Shown here: one piece after another, positions 17,011 through 26,511 of the stretch
Layout of the letters: each line of letters opens with the position of its first letter
How positions within the stretch are numbered: the stretch's first letter is position 1
Assembly: GCA_913058495.1 (NCBI GenBank)
Contig: CAJXQC010000023.1
Coordinates: 1-46,719 of the forward strand
Direction: 5' to 3'
DNA length: 46,719 nt
Origin: an uncultured Balneola sp.
GTDB lineage: Bacteria > Bacteroidota > Rhodothermia > Balneolales > Balneolaceae
The notes under the pieces: generated by a model
Told to the model about the DNA's origin: nothing
Database searches by the model: none
What the model saw: the letters and a program-made list of their open reading frames with translations, nothing else
Position numbers and translations under genes: made by a program

Positions 17011-17895
17011 CTAAAACCTGTTCCTAATTGTTTTACCAAGTTCTTTAATTCCTTGTTTAGAGACAAAAATAGATCTCAGGATGTAGCTGATTCCGGTTAG
17101 CACCTGTCTTTTCTTCAAAGACTCGATCCCAAATCTGTAATAATGATTGGATCTGAGTCTTTTTTTAATGTCCGGGTTTAATCCAAACTCCCGGATATAC
17201 TTTTCGGCAAGCTCAATGGTTCTGAGCATCATCCTTTTTTTATCAGCGCTGTAGTTCTTTTGGTGCTCATGCCTGATGCACAAAACTTCATCTATATAAA
17301 AGAATTTATATTTATGAGCTATTCTGATCCACAGATCATAGTCATCTCCGCCCCATTTAATTGAGTCGTCAAATAACCCGACATCATCCAATACTTCTTT
17401 TCTGATAAGCACTGTCGGGGAACTGATTAAATTTCTGAGGAGCATTAACTCCAGGTTTTCAATTATTGTAGGTTCGGGCTCTATTTCTTTTTTCCGCTCT
17501 GTAACATCCCCGTTATCAAAGCGCACTTCCAGATTTGAATAAATTAAACCGTAATCGTAACCCAGCCCATTTAAAGCCTTCACTTGTTTTTGAAGCTTAT
17601 CAGCGAACCACTCGTCATCCTGATCAAGTAACGCTATGTATTCTCCATTGGAGTTGTTTATGCCCTTGTTCCTTGTTGCAGAAATTCCTGAATTGGAATC
17701 ATTTTTCAGAAATTTAATCCGGTCATCTTCTAAATATCTTTCGATGATTCTTGCAGAATCATCTTCAGAGCCATCATCAATAAGTAATAATTCCCAGTTT
17801 TGATATGTCTGCCTAAGCACACTTTTTATACTCCGGTCAAGGAAATCCTCTCCGTTATAGACCGGCATTATTATTGAAACCAAATCTTCTTTCAA
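17011..17895 (-). CDS. Family 2 glycosyltransferase
   Basis: A 294-residue GT-A enzyme. The N-terminus has the nucleotide-sugar fold (VSIIMPVYNGEDFLDRS, LLLIDDGSEDDS), the metal-binding DQDDEW (near residue 95) and a catalytic-region motif WGGDDYDLWIRI. The C-terminal ~60 residues hold no strong membrane helix. It transfers a sugar from a nucleotide donor onto the growing lipid-linked repeat unit at the cytoplasmic face. It overlaps the upstream flippase gene by four bases (ATGA), so the two are translationally coupled. It is convergent with the SLBB exporter gene. The sugar is unknown. Confidence 0.92.
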   Translation of the reverse strand: MKEDLVSIIMPVYNGEDFLDRSIKSVLRQTYQNWELLLIDDGSEDDSARIIERYLEDDRIKFLKNDSNSGISATRNKGINNSNGEYIALLDQDDEWFADKLQKQVKALNGLGYDYGLIYSNLEVRFDNGDVTERKKEIEPEPTIIENLELMLLRNLISSPTVLIRKEVLDDVGLFDDSIKWGGDDYDLWIRIAHKYKFFYIDEVLCIRHEHQKNYSADKKRMMLRTIELAEKYIREFGLNPDIKKRLRSNHYYRFGIESLKKRQVLTGISYILRSIFVSKQGIKELGKTIRNRF

Positions 17896-19385
17896 TTCTG
17901 CCCCCGGGTTATTTTTTTGATTCTGAGCCTTAACTCTTCATCAAATACATAGAACCAAAATGATGCAGTCAACACTGTTAATAAAACTGCTACACATAGG
18001 GATTTAAGAGCAAATCCCAATTCCGAATATGCGATAGTAAGGGACAATATTACAGGCAAAATTGCTCCAATCAATAAAGGAAGCAGATTAAAATCTACCT
18101 TGAATTGTCTTATTGAATACATATGTAATAGTACAAAATCTAAAATCATTCGTATCGCAGATGCATACGCTGCCCCAACAATTCCAAAGCTATCTGTAAG
18201 CACTACCAAAAGTGTTAGAAATACGGGCAACTCAAGCACATGAAATTTTGCCGTTATATCCGGGCGACCGACTCCCTGAATAAATGAAAATGGAATCCTT
18301 GCCAAAAAATTAAATAATGCACCCACTGTTACCACTTGAAGAACTACATAGCTTTCTGTTGCAAAATTTTCATCGATCCAAATAGCCAGGAAATCTCTAC
18401 CGAAGCAAATAAATAAAACTGCAAAAATACCACTAGCCAAAAGTAAGAGATTGAAACTGGCTTTGTATAACTTTGAATTCTGAATTTCATTAAAGTTTTG
18501 ATTTCTGGAGAATACCGGAAATAAAACACTCACCAGCGCGCTGGGAAGCATCCCTACTCTTTGAGTGATTTCGCTTGCTGTGGAATAATAAGCCACATTT
18601 TGCATTCCTTCTTTGGAAGCTACGATCAACCTGTCTAACGCCGTCATAACAGGACTTACTATTGTTGAAACAGTTATCCATCCTCCAAAACTGAATAATC
18701 CTTTAATGTAGTTTTTCCGAAATGCTCCATTAGTTTCAGTAGTATTCAATTTCGAATTACTTATGGTTCTGTATACAATGAAGTGGATCACTTTTACAGC
18801 TGTCAGGTATGCAATAAGAAAAGCCAGATCTTTTGTGAATTCCATCAGCGCAATTATTCCAAGATAAGTAGCTGCTCCAAGAATAATCTGAACCAGAGTA
18901 ATGGACTTAAACTCATGCAGTGCTTCTAAAACTCCCCTGTAACTGTTGATCATAATGGAAAAGGGTATTCCAATTGATAAAAAAGTAAGACCTCTTATCA
19001 CCTCACCAAGGAAGTCTTCCGGTGGCTTCAAGTACTTAACCGTTACAGGCTCTGAAATAACAAAGAAGATCAATCCACCAAAAATTCCTAGCAGAAAAGT
19101 AAGTGTTACGCCTGTTTTAAAAATATCAGCGATTTCCTGATCCTTATTTTTCCCAATTCTTTCTGATATCAGTTTTGTAATTGCTCGTCCTAATCCCAGA
19201 TCAAAAAGATTGAAATAGCCGATAAAAACCAATGCAATAGTAAACGCCCCGTATTTTTCCTCACCCAATCCTTTAATAATAATTGGTATACAAATCAGCG
19301 AAAGAAGAATTGGAAACACTTTACTGACAATGCTAAAAAAAGTATTGGAAATGATCCCCTTTGATGTATAATCTTTATTGATCAC
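17892..19385 (-). CDS. Wzx-type oligosaccharide flippase
   Basis: A 497-residue integral membrane protein with 12-14 predicted helices across the whole length, of the polysaccharide biosynthesis/MATE-like fold. The N-terminal pattern GIISNTFFSIVSKVFPILL followed by FDLGLGRAITKLISE is typical of O-unit and EPS flippases. It moves the lipid-linked repeat unit from the cytoplasmic to the periplasmic face. It is the first gene of a two-gene leftward unit with the GT2 gene and is divergent from the GT4 gene at 19440, with 54 bases between them. Confidence 0.9.
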   Translation of the reverse strand: MINKDYTSKGIISNTFFSIVSKVFPILLSLICIPIIIKGLGEEKYGAFTIALVFIGYFNLFDLGLGRAITKLISERIGKNKDQEIADIFKTGVTLTFLLGIFGGLIFFVISEPVTVKYLKPPEDFLGEVIRGLTFLSIGIPFSIMINSYRGVLEALHEFKSITLVQIILGAATYLGIIALMEFTKDLAFLIAYLTAVKVIHFIVYRTISNSKLNTTETNGAFRKNYIKGLFSFGGWITVSTIVSPVMTALDRLIVASKEGMQNVAYYSTASEITQRVGMLPSALVSVLFPVFSRNQNFNEIQNSKLYKASFNLLLLASGIFAVLFICFGRDFLAIWIDENFATESYVVLQVVTVGALFNFLARIPFSFIQGVGRPDITAKFHVLELPVFLTLLVVLTDSFGIVGAAYASAIRMILDFVLLHMYSIRQFKVDFNLLPLLIGAILPVILSLTIAYSELGFALKSLCVAVLLTVLTASFWFYVFDEELRLRIKKITRGQN

Positions 19386-19439
19386 TAATATTATTTAAAG
19401 AGTGTTTAGAATCTGATTGGTTTAAAGTATCTTCAATCG

Positions 19440-20612
19440 ATGAAAATAGCCTTAATTAGTCATCTTTACCCAACAAAACTTTATCCCCATCAAGGAAAGT
19501 TTATACAAGATCAGTATAACTTATTAGCTGATAATGGCAATAATGAGGTTGAGCTTATTGTGCCCACCCCTTTCGCACTACCTTTTACCAAAAGATGGAA
19601 GGCTAATCACAGCTCATTGCTGAGCGACCAATCTAGAAGTTTCAGGGTAAGATATCTTTCTTTTCCGGGAAGAAGATTTCCTAAAGTCATAAAACGAAAT
19701 CTATCAAAAAACGTATTATCCTTTCTATTTCGCAAAAGGTTTGACATCGTTCATGTTCATTGGGCTTATCCTGATGGTTTAATTATTCCGGAATTAAAAA
19801 AAGCCGGACTTAGATCAGTGCTAACCGTTCATGGAAGTGACTGGTACCAGACCAAAGATTCCGGGGAGCTTTCCGGTCTTATCGAAGAATCTTTTAGCAG
19901 CACAGACAGAGTTCTTTACTCAGGTCCTAAATTAAAAAAAGATATTGAAGCAAGGTTTCCGGAATTAAGTAAAAAGTCAGACATCATCTATAATATGGTG
20001 GATACAGAATCTTATTCTCCGCTCTCTTCTGATGATAAAAAGATGGTCAGAAAAAAACTGAACTGGGAACCTTCTAAAAAACATGCATTAACTGTTGCAA
20101 ACATCCGTCATGAAAAAGGATTAGATCTGCTGATTGATACCATTTCTAAAAATAAAGAACTCGCCGATATTCAATTCCATATTGTTGGAAACCTGGAAAA
20201 CACTGAATATTCTGATTCAGTAATTAGGCTGATCGAAGATAATCCCCTTAAAAATATTGATCTGATCCCGGCAGTACCACCAACAGAACTTATAAAATAT
20301 TACCAGGTAGCAGATTTTTATATTCTCCCAAGCCGGAGAGAAGGATTTAATGTTTCTATACTGGAAGCTACTGCCTGCGGATTACCATTGGTTTGCACTG
20401 ATGTTGGCGGAAATGCTGAAGTAATAGATAAGGGAGCAGGAATAATTACCCACGGCCTGAAAAATGCTGACCCGTCAGATATTCTGGAAATGGCCGAAAC
20501 TCATTCAGATTATAATCCTGAAAAGCTGAATGAATTGATTACCATTAATTACGGGAAGTCCTCATTTTTGAAAAGACTCATTACAAACTACAGGGGTGCA
20601 TTAAACAGCTAA
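19440..20612 (+). CDS. Family 4 glycosyltransferase
   Basis: A 390-residue GT-B enzyme with the retaining GT4 pattern. The N-terminal half starts IALISHLYPTKLYPHQGKF and contains HVHWAYPDGLI. The C-terminal donor domain shows VANIRHEKGLDLLID and the E-x7-E motif in SRREGFNVSILEATACGLP, followed by DVGGNAEVI. It acts at the cytoplasmic membrane in EPS repeat-unit assembly. Its last 12 bases overlap the 3' end of the convergent polymerase gene at 20601. Confidence 0.93.
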   Translation: MKIALISHLYPTKLYPHQGKFIQDQYNLLADNGNNEVELIVPTPFALPFTKRWKANHSSLLSDQSRSFRVRYLSFPGRRFPKVIKRNLSKNVLSFLFRKRFDIVHVHWAYPDGLIIPELKKAGLRSVLTVHGSDWYQTKDSGELSGLIEESFSSTDRVLYSGPKLKKDIEARFPELSKKSDIIYNMVDTESYSPLSSDDKKMVRKKLNWEPSKKHALTVANIRHEKGLDLLIDTISKNKELADIQFHIVGNLENTEYSDSVIRLIEDNPLKNIDLIPAVPPTELIKYYQVADFYILPSRREGFNVSILEATACGLPLVCTDVGGNAEVIDKGAGIITHGLKNADPSDILEMAETHSDYNPEKLNELITINYGKSSFLKRLITNYRGALNS

Positions 20613-21869
20613 TTCGGTTTCTTCACTTCTTCCTACAAATTTAGAAGCACAAAACAGAAGCCCAATATTAATAGTTAAGATACTGTGTAGTTGCATGCCT
20701 CCCAGAAATTGGAAAAAAATTATATATGCAAAAAAAGAAGCGAATAGAGCAAGACTTATTGCAGTACTTTTTCTCTCTTTCTGGTAATTTTTTACACTAT
20801 TCCATCCAATCTTTAATGTTTTCCATAGTATAAACAGGTAAACTAAAAATCCTATTAACCCTAATTCAGCTAGTATTTTATAAAACTCATTATGAGGCTC
20901 ATATACACCTCCTACTTCTTGTGGAGGGTGATATTCTTGAAATACCGTTGAAAACCCTTGATATCCAATTCCAAAAGTATAACTATCCAACCACATGTAT
21001 ATTGATGTTTCGAGCAAAATCAGTCTGAACCGTGAAGAGTCTTCAGATGTTCCCGCGAATATGTCCACAACCCGATCGCCGACACTAAACACAATATTCC
21101 TTACTCCTTCACTGCCCAGGAAAACAATAACGAGTACTATAAACCCATATATTATAAAATCAAATTTTCTCTGATATAGAATAATTATAATTATTCCAAA
21201 AAATAACGCTACCCATGTGCTTCTGGAATATGTAAGCAATACTGCTCCAATAAGGATTCCAGAGATGCAGAATAAAATTATCTTCTTTTTATTCGTTTTA
21301 GCTTCACCAATAAATGCCACTAGTAACATTATTGGTAATATGAAATTACTTCCAAAAATATTAGGGTCTCTTTCTGCTCCGCTAGATCGGATTATTTTCT
21401 TTCCTTCGTTTATATAATTAAAAGCAGCAACCTCAGGATTTAAAATAGACTCAACCAAGCTGGGAATTGCAACTACACATGCAGCAAAAACCGTTGCATA
21501 ACAAATGATTTTTAACTCTTTTAGTGTATTTACAGAGTTATAGATCAAGTATGTTAAACCAATAAGAACGATATATCTGGTTGCATCAAATAAGCCCTCA
21601 TCTCTTTCCGGGCTGTAAATAAGAGAAAAGAAAATAATTGCTAAAAATACTAAATACTCCATCTCTAAGCCGTAGAAATAGAATGATAGTTCTTTGCTTG
21701 CAATCTTTCTAAAAATGAAAATGCCTACGGCAATAACCAATGCAATTTGAAAAGCACTAAGTGGAATTGCTGCTCCTTCAGCCAGATATACCATACCCGA
21801 TAAGTACGCACCTACTATAGTCGGGATTATAATAACAAGACCACTAAAGGTTCTGTTAACAGAAATCAT
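20601..21869 (-). CDS. O-antigen ligase/polymerase family protein (Wzy- or WaaL-like)
   Basis: A 422-residue polytopic membrane protein with about 11-12 hydrophobic segments and one larger periplasmic loop (~270-335). In that loop the sequence GYQGFSTVFQEYHPPQE then EPHNEFYKILAELGLIG carries the His-containing stretch typical of the family. In this setting, next to a chain-length protein and a flippase, a Wzy polymerase role is likelier than lipid A ligase. It overlaps the upstream chain-length gene by four bases (ATGA), so the pair is translationally coupled. Confidence 0.87.
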   Translation of the reverse strand: MISVNRTFSGLVIIIPTIVGAYLSGMVYLAEGAAIPLSAFQIALVIAVGIFIFRKIASKELSFYFYGLEMEYLVFLAIIFFSLIYSPERDEGLFDATRYIVLIGLTYLIYNSVNTLKELKIICYATVFAACVVAIPSLVESILNPEVAAFNYINEGKKIIRSSGAERDPNIFGSNFILPIMLLVAFIGEAKTNKKKIILFCISGILIGAVLLTYSRSTWVALFFGIIIIILYQRKFDFIIYGFIVLVIVFLGSEGVRNIVFSVGDRVVDIFAGTSEDSSRFRLILLETSIYMWLDSYTFGIGYQGFSTVFQEYHPPQEVGGVYEPHNEFYKILAELGLIGFLVYLFILWKTLKIGWNSVKNYQKERKSTAISLALFASFFAYIIFFQFLGGMQLHSILTINIGLLFCASKFVGRSEETELAV

Positions 21870-23065
21870 TTCCAGCTTGTTAATGAATCTGAAAATTCTT
21901 TTAACCGTTCATAATCTTCCTGTGAGTTTTCTTTAACGGATCTTTTCCATTCTTGAATTAATACAGTAATTAGAGATACTATAAAACCAAACATAAATAT
22001 TGCTATAATTATGTAGGCTCTTTTCGGGCCATCTTTATAAGTTGGGTAAAGTGCCGGATCTATGATCCTAAGGCCGGAATTAACCTCTTCAAAATTTAGT
22101 TTTTGTTGCTCAAACTGAGGATATAAAACTTTATATATTTCTTCCTGAACAACCACGTCTCTATATCTTCTAAGATACTCTATAAATAACTCCGGCATTT
22201 CAGAGGCCGACTGAAACATATCAAAATTTTCTGTTCCCCTTCCTGTTCCGTTTACAAGTTGATTATATTTTCTTTCAAACTCTTGTTTCCGAATTCTAAG
22301 ATCTGAAATTTTAGAACTGTTTTCTCCTAAAACCTCCTTGATGTATCCAATTTCAACTTCCAGCTTTACTATTTCAGTTCTAAGCGCTGCAATACCTTCT
22401 ATTTGAGCTCTGGCTTGCTCCTCAACTTCTAGAATTCCGTATCTCGTTTGAAAACTTACAAGGCTGTCTTCTGCAATCTGAAGCTCTTCTTCATTCTGTT
22501 CTAATCTATTCTTTAACAGAAGATATCCATCCTCAACATTTTTACGGTTTAGATCTTCAACTTTAAGCTCTACTTGATCATAATAATATTTGACCAGTTC
22601 AAACGCTCTTTCAGGATCTCCATCTGTATAAGAAATAGCGATCGAAATAATCGTATTGAATCCTAAACCACCCTCTCTTTTTTCTTCAACAACTATTTGA
22701 TTATCAAGCTTTTTTCTTAAAGCTTCAGGGACATCGATGCCATATACTTCTTTCAGGTTAAATTTTTCAATAACATCATTTTGAATCTCTTTGTTTCTTA
22801 TTAATACTAAAGTTTGATCTGAAGTTACATTACTTCCATTAACTGAAAGATTTGCTAATCCACTTAGTATACCACCACTGGAAAAATTAACTGAATTTCC
22901 ATCTGTTACAATAAATGAAACTTCAGATTTATATGATTTTGGCCAAATAAAAGCTAAAACAAAACCAATGATCGTAGCGATTAACGTTATAGTAAGAATC
23001 AGCTTTTTCCTTTTTGCAAATATTGTAAAAAGGTCCAGCATATCTATTTTCGAAGTTTCTTTCAT
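21866..23065 (-). CDS. Wzz-type polysaccharide chain-length/co-polymerase protein
   Basis: A 399-residue protein with an N-terminal membrane helix (~20-40, LILTITLIATIIGFVLAFIW), a periplasmic Wzz domain, long coiled-coil segments (~170-290, rich in Glu, Leu and Lys) and a second membrane helix (~348-368, IIIAIFMFGFIVSLITVL). Only a ~30-residue cytoplasmic tail follows, so there is no tyrosine kinase domain; the protein is a stand-alone co-polymerase. It would set polymer length together with Wzy, whose gene it overlaps, and contact the SLBB exporter. The first gene may be either this one or the GT gene 19 bases upstream. Confidence 0.9.
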   Translation of the reverse strand: MKETSKIDMLDLFTIFAKRKKLILTITLIATIIGFVLAFIWPKSYKSEVSFIVTDGNSVNFSSGGILSGLANLSVNGSNVTSDQTLVLIRNKEIQNDVIEKFNLKEVYGIDVPEALRKKLDNQIVVEEKREGGLGFNTIISIAISYTDGDPERAFELVKYYYDQVELKVEDLNRKNVEDGYLLLKNRLEQNEEELQIAEDSLVSFQTRYGILEVEEQARAQIEGIAALRTEIVKLEVEIGYIKEVLGENSSKISDLRIRKQEFERKYNQLVNGTGRGTENFDMFQSASEMPELFIEYLRRYRDVVVQEEIYKVLYPQFEQQKLNFEEVNSGLRIIDPALYPTYKDGPKRAYIIIAIFMFGFIVSLITVLIQEWKRSVKENSQEDYERLKEFSDSLTSWK

Positions 23066-23084
23066 TTTAATATCGTGTTTTTAT

Positions 23085-24236
23085 TCAATTATAGCCTGAA
23101 GCAAGAGTACTATACAAGGTAAGCAGTTTTTCCTCTTCTTTCTCCCAATTATATGTATCCAATATAGCTTTTCTTCCATTTTCGCCCATTTTCTTTCTTA
23201 AGTCATCTTCCTGCTTAAGTCTTAAAACAGTTTCTTTAATCTTAGAAAAATCTCCCGGATCTACAGCAATACCAACATTTAATGGCTCTAAAAAAGCTTT
23301 CCACGCAGGGAAATCAGTATAAATAATTGGCAAACCTGCCGCCATATATTCGAAAAACTTGGTTAGTTGTTTTTGTGCGTAATGTCTGGTTTTAGGAAAA
23401 ATAGCTAAACCTGCAATCCACTCTTTTCCATTATAGGCTTTAACAATCTTATCAAACGGAACTGATTTACCACTCCCGTTTCCTTTTAATCTAGACTTAC
23501 TTCCTTTTATGCTATCAATTAATTCTTTATATAAATAAGGACTACAAGACCCAACAATACTAATACTTGAAAGTTCTGATTTATCCATGTGATTTAGAAT
23601 CTTTGCATGCAAATATGCACCCCTGTCTTCTGTTACACTGCCAGTATATAATAAACTATCAGGGGATTTTCTTTCTACAATCAAATTGGTTGCCCAGTTT
23701 AGCTTCGGGTAATTTAATACTTCAAAAGCTTCAGGAAATCTTTCTTTATAATACTTCTCAGCAATAATCGTCGTTAGCTTTTTATGTGCAATTGCTTCAA
23801 ACATCCTCAAAACATAGATCACAGTCTTTTTAACAATCGCGGGTAAATATTTTTTCTGCTCAATAGCAGTTACTGAGTCTTCATGAATGTCATAAATTAC
23901 TTTATAACCAAATAACTTTAAAAGTAACCCAATTGGTAATAGTTCTGGATCATGAAAATGAAAAATTGTACCTGCAGGATAGTTAATAACCTTTTTAAAA
24001 AGGATTGGAATTATTTTTATAATCCTATCTGTTTTTTTTTTAGCCGGTGGTAAAGCTACAATATTTATTCCATCTACCACTTCATCTTTTTCATGTTGAA
24101 TAATCAAATCAACATTGTATCCATTACTCGCTAATGACTTTGAAATTTTATTAAATATCCTGTTATCAAAAACGTGATGTGCACTTGAAATTTGAACGAT
24201 TTTTTTTCCCGAGTTCAAGTCACCAACCTTCAACAT
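23085..24236 (-). CDS. Glycosyltransferase, GT-B fold
   Basis: A 383-residue GT4-like enzyme. N-terminal features are KIVQISSAHHVFDNRIFNKI and the FHFHDPELLP segment often seen in EPS glycosyltransferases, followed by KVIYDIHED. The C-terminal donor half contains FFEYMAAGLPIIYTDFPAW, with Glu in the usual E-x7-E place, and IAVDPGDFSKI. It starts at ATG 24236, 17 bases inside the preceding GT2 gene, implying coupling. It would act on the cytoplasmic side in repeat-unit assembly. Donor sugar unknown. Confidence 0.88.
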   Translation of the reverse strand: MLKVGDLNSGKKIVQISSAHHVFDNRIFNKISKSLASNGYNVDLIIQHEKDEVVDGINIVALPPAKKKTDRIIKIIPILFKKVINYPAGTIFHFHDPELLPIGLLLKLFGYKVIYDIHEDSVTAIEQKKYLPAIVKKTVIYVLRMFEAIAHKKLTTIIAEKYYKERFPEAFEVLNYPKLNWATNLIVERKSPDSLLYTGSVTEDRGAYLHAKILNHMDKSELSSISIVGSCSPYLYKELIDSIKGSKSRLKGNGSGKSVPFDKIVKAYNGKEWIAGLAIFPKTRHYAQKQLTKFFEYMAAGLPIIYTDFPAWKAFLEPLNVGIAVDPGDFSKIKETVLRLKQEDDLRKKMGENGRKAILDTYNWEKEEEKLLTLYSTLASGYN

Positions 24237-25290
24237 TTAGAATGTTTTTCCTTAAAAATTGATAAATATATCCACAAAAATAACTAAGGTTTATCAAAAG
24301 AATACTGAAAAAAACATTAATAATATTTGTGAGTGTTCCTGGCTTTTTATCTTCTTCTCCATCCCAAATTTCTTTATCGAAAACTTTTCTCATTTCTATG
24401 CAAACACGAATACTTTCAAAAATAAAAATTGAAATGATTGATAACGATATAGCAGTAGAAGCTAAACTCCATTTAAAAATAATCAAATCTATCAGATAGA
24501 AAGTAATTAATGTGATTATTAAATATATCGGAGCTTTAGTTCTGAAAGGCATCTCTCCGTTATGTATTGAAGACGTTATAAATCTTCCCCTTCCGTATTT
24601 AAAATATTGTTTAAATAAATCTAAAAAATTTGCTCGGGGATAGTACCAGCTTTTAATCTTTGGAGTTATAAATATGCTACTTGCTCCATATTTTTCAATC
24701 AATCTAAGATTCAATTCAGAATCCTGATTAGTAACATTTTTTGTACTAAAGCCACCTATTTTTTTTAAATCTTCTGTCCAGAAGCACCCCAAAAAAACTG
24801 TATCTCCAAAACCTTCAAAGGTTTGGTCCATATACTTAGCCCCTCCGTTTCCGAAAAAACTTTGTACAGCTAAGGCAATACCTGATTGAACTACATTCTT
24901 TGCCTTATACCTTTGAGATCCCCCTACATTTCTTGCGTTCGATGTAAGCAAAGCTTCCACACAGTTTTCAATATAGTTTATATCATACTCACAATGACCA
25001 TCTGCTCTTAAAAATACTTCCCCTTCAGCTAACTCTATCATTTGGTTTAATGCAAATGATTGAAACTTATCAGAATTATTCAGCAACTTTATTTTGTCAT
25101 ACTTTTTTTCCAACTTTTTAACAATTTCTATCGTGCTATCAGTACTTCCTCCATCAGCAATAATTATTTCTTTTAAATTTGGGTAGCCCATTCCCAAAAA
25201 ACACTGAATTACATCCTCAATAAAGTTCTCTTCATTTAAGACTGGTATTGCAATTGTTACCGATGGCTTTCGATTTACAGTTTTTTCCAC
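24220..25290 (-). CDS. ExoA-like family 2 glycosyltransferase, membrane-bound
   Basis: A 356-residue GT-A enzyme. The N-terminal domain has PSVTIAIPVLNEENFIEDVI, IIADGGSTDST and the acidic LRADGHCEYD. The C-terminal part contains WYYPRANFLDLFKQYFKYGRGR and two to three hydrophobic helices (~250-350), as in ExoA of succinoglycan synthesis, which works membrane-anchored. It starts at GTG 25290. It is a clear paralogue of the gene at 26512; the central block from NGGAKY to the PRANF motif is nearly colinear. It heads the leftward unit of GT2, GT-B, wzz and wzy genes. Confidence 0.9.
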   Translation of the reverse strand: MEKTVNRKPSVTIAIPVLNEENFIEDVIQCFLGMGYPNLKEIIIADGGSTDSTIEIVKKLEKKYDKIKLLNNSDKFQSFALNQMIELAEGEVFLRADGHCEYDINYIENCVEALLTSNARNVGGSQRYKAKNVVQSGIALAVQSFFGNGGAKYMDQTFEGFGDTVFLGCFWTEDLKKIGGFSTKNVTNQDSELNLRLIEKYGASSIFITPKIKSWYYPRANFLDLFKQYFKYGRGRFITSSIHNGEMPFRTKAPIYLIITLITFYLIDLIIFKWSLASTAISLSIISIFIFESIRVCIEMRKVFDKEIWDGEEDKKPGTLTNIINVFFSILLINLSYFCGYIYQFLRKNILNVEGW

Positions 25291-25369
25291 AAAAATTTTA
25301 TGGTATTAATTTAGAATTAATTAAAGTATAATAACTATTTTCTTCGAGACATTTCTTTGAAAACTCTTT

Positions 25370-26500
25370 ATGAAAATACTTTTGATTGGTCGGCTGGTAA
25401 TTTCAACAAAACTGATTCTAGTTTTAAAAAAAACTGGATTAAACTTCACAACTATCAGTACTGAGACTGAACCAATTTCAAAAAAAATAGTATCCAACCC
25501 TATTTTTGAAACCTCAAACTATTTAGGTCGGTTCTATGCTTTCTTAAGCATTCCTTTTGCTAAATATACACGTTTTTTGTTTTCTATTCCCTTTCTAACC
25601 AATCTTTTGCCAAAATCTTTTTTAGAAAAATTAACATCTTTATTCAGCACAGAAAAACCTGATGTTATTATTGGAAATTGGGGTGTTGGAATTTTACCTG
25701 AAATTAATCTGCTAAAATCTCTATTTAAACTTAGAGAAACTCCAGTAATTTTAAATATGGAAACCTTTCCTACCGGATGGGATTCTAAAGTCCGTGAATA
25801 TTTAGAACTTGTTTTCTTACGGCTTTCGTTGAAAAATATTGAAGGGCTCATAATTCCAACTAATGAAATGTATGAACTGCTTCTTTCCAAGGGTATCTCG
25901 TTGGATAAAAAAATAATTTACAAACGCCCTTTTTATTTCCCTATGTCATACTTCGAACGATCTGCACCTGAGGATCAACAAGCCAAATATGATCTGATCT
26001 TTCTCGGAAAACCTGACTTATTTAGAAGTTTAAACACTGTACAAGATCAACTGATTGAAATTGCGAATTCAGGTGTTTCTATTGGTTGTTCTGAGCTTTT
26101 TCAAGTAAACCATGAAAACATTCATACATTTAAACCTTTTAATATATACGATTCTGATTTTGATTTCTTAAGTCTTTCTAAACTTTATAAAGCAGCCCTT
26201 ATTACTTTCAATATTGATAATAAGAAACCGCAACCTCCAAGGTTTGAAACCTCATTGCCTCATAGATTCTTACTCCCTTTAGCATTGAAGCTTCCTGTTG
26301 TTATTCCTAAAAAGGGCTTTAATGGGATGGGCAAAATAATTGAGGAATATAAAATAGGTTTTCGGTACGATTCAGTACAAAAACTCAAAAAATATCTTTA
26401 CTCTATCCAAGTAGAAGAATCCAAGTCCAATATTTATAAAAACAAAAAATATCTGGATTTCAATATAGATTCTTTTAAAGAATATTTAGAGAAGTTTTAA
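25370..26500 (+). CDS. Probable glycosyltransferase-like protein of the EPS locus
   Basis: A 376-residue protein that I do not recognise by motif. It looks like a GT-B fold: a Rossmann-like opening (MKILLIGRLVISTKLILVL), a central segment GNWGVGILPEINLLKS, an EMYELLLSKG region and a C-terminal half with YDLIFLGKPD and LPLALKLPVVIPKKG. The typical E-x7-E donor motif is not evident. No signal peptide or convincing membrane helix is present. It lies alone on the plus strand between two ExoA-like genes, so a role in the same polymer is inferred from position only. It starts at ATG 25370. Confidence 0.55.
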   Translation: MKILLIGRLVISTKLILVLKKTGLNFTTISTETEPISKKIVSNPIFETSNYLGRFYAFLSIPFAKYTRFLFSIPFLTNLLPKSFLEKLTSLFSTEKPDVIIGNWGVGILPEINLLKSLFKLRETPVILNMETFPTGWDSKVREYLELVFLRLSLKNIEGLIIPTNEMYELLLSKGISLDKKIIYKRPFYFPMSYFERSAPEDQQAKYDLIFLGKPDLFRSLNTVQDQLIEIANSGVSIGCSELFQVNHENIHTFKPFNIYDSDFDFLSLSKLYKAALITFNIDNKKPQPPRFETSLPHRFLLPLALKLPVVIPKKGFNGMGKIIEEYKIGFRYDSVQKLKKYLYSIQVEESKSNIYKNKKYLDFNIDSFKEYLEKF

Positions 26501-26511
26501 TGAACCTTCAA

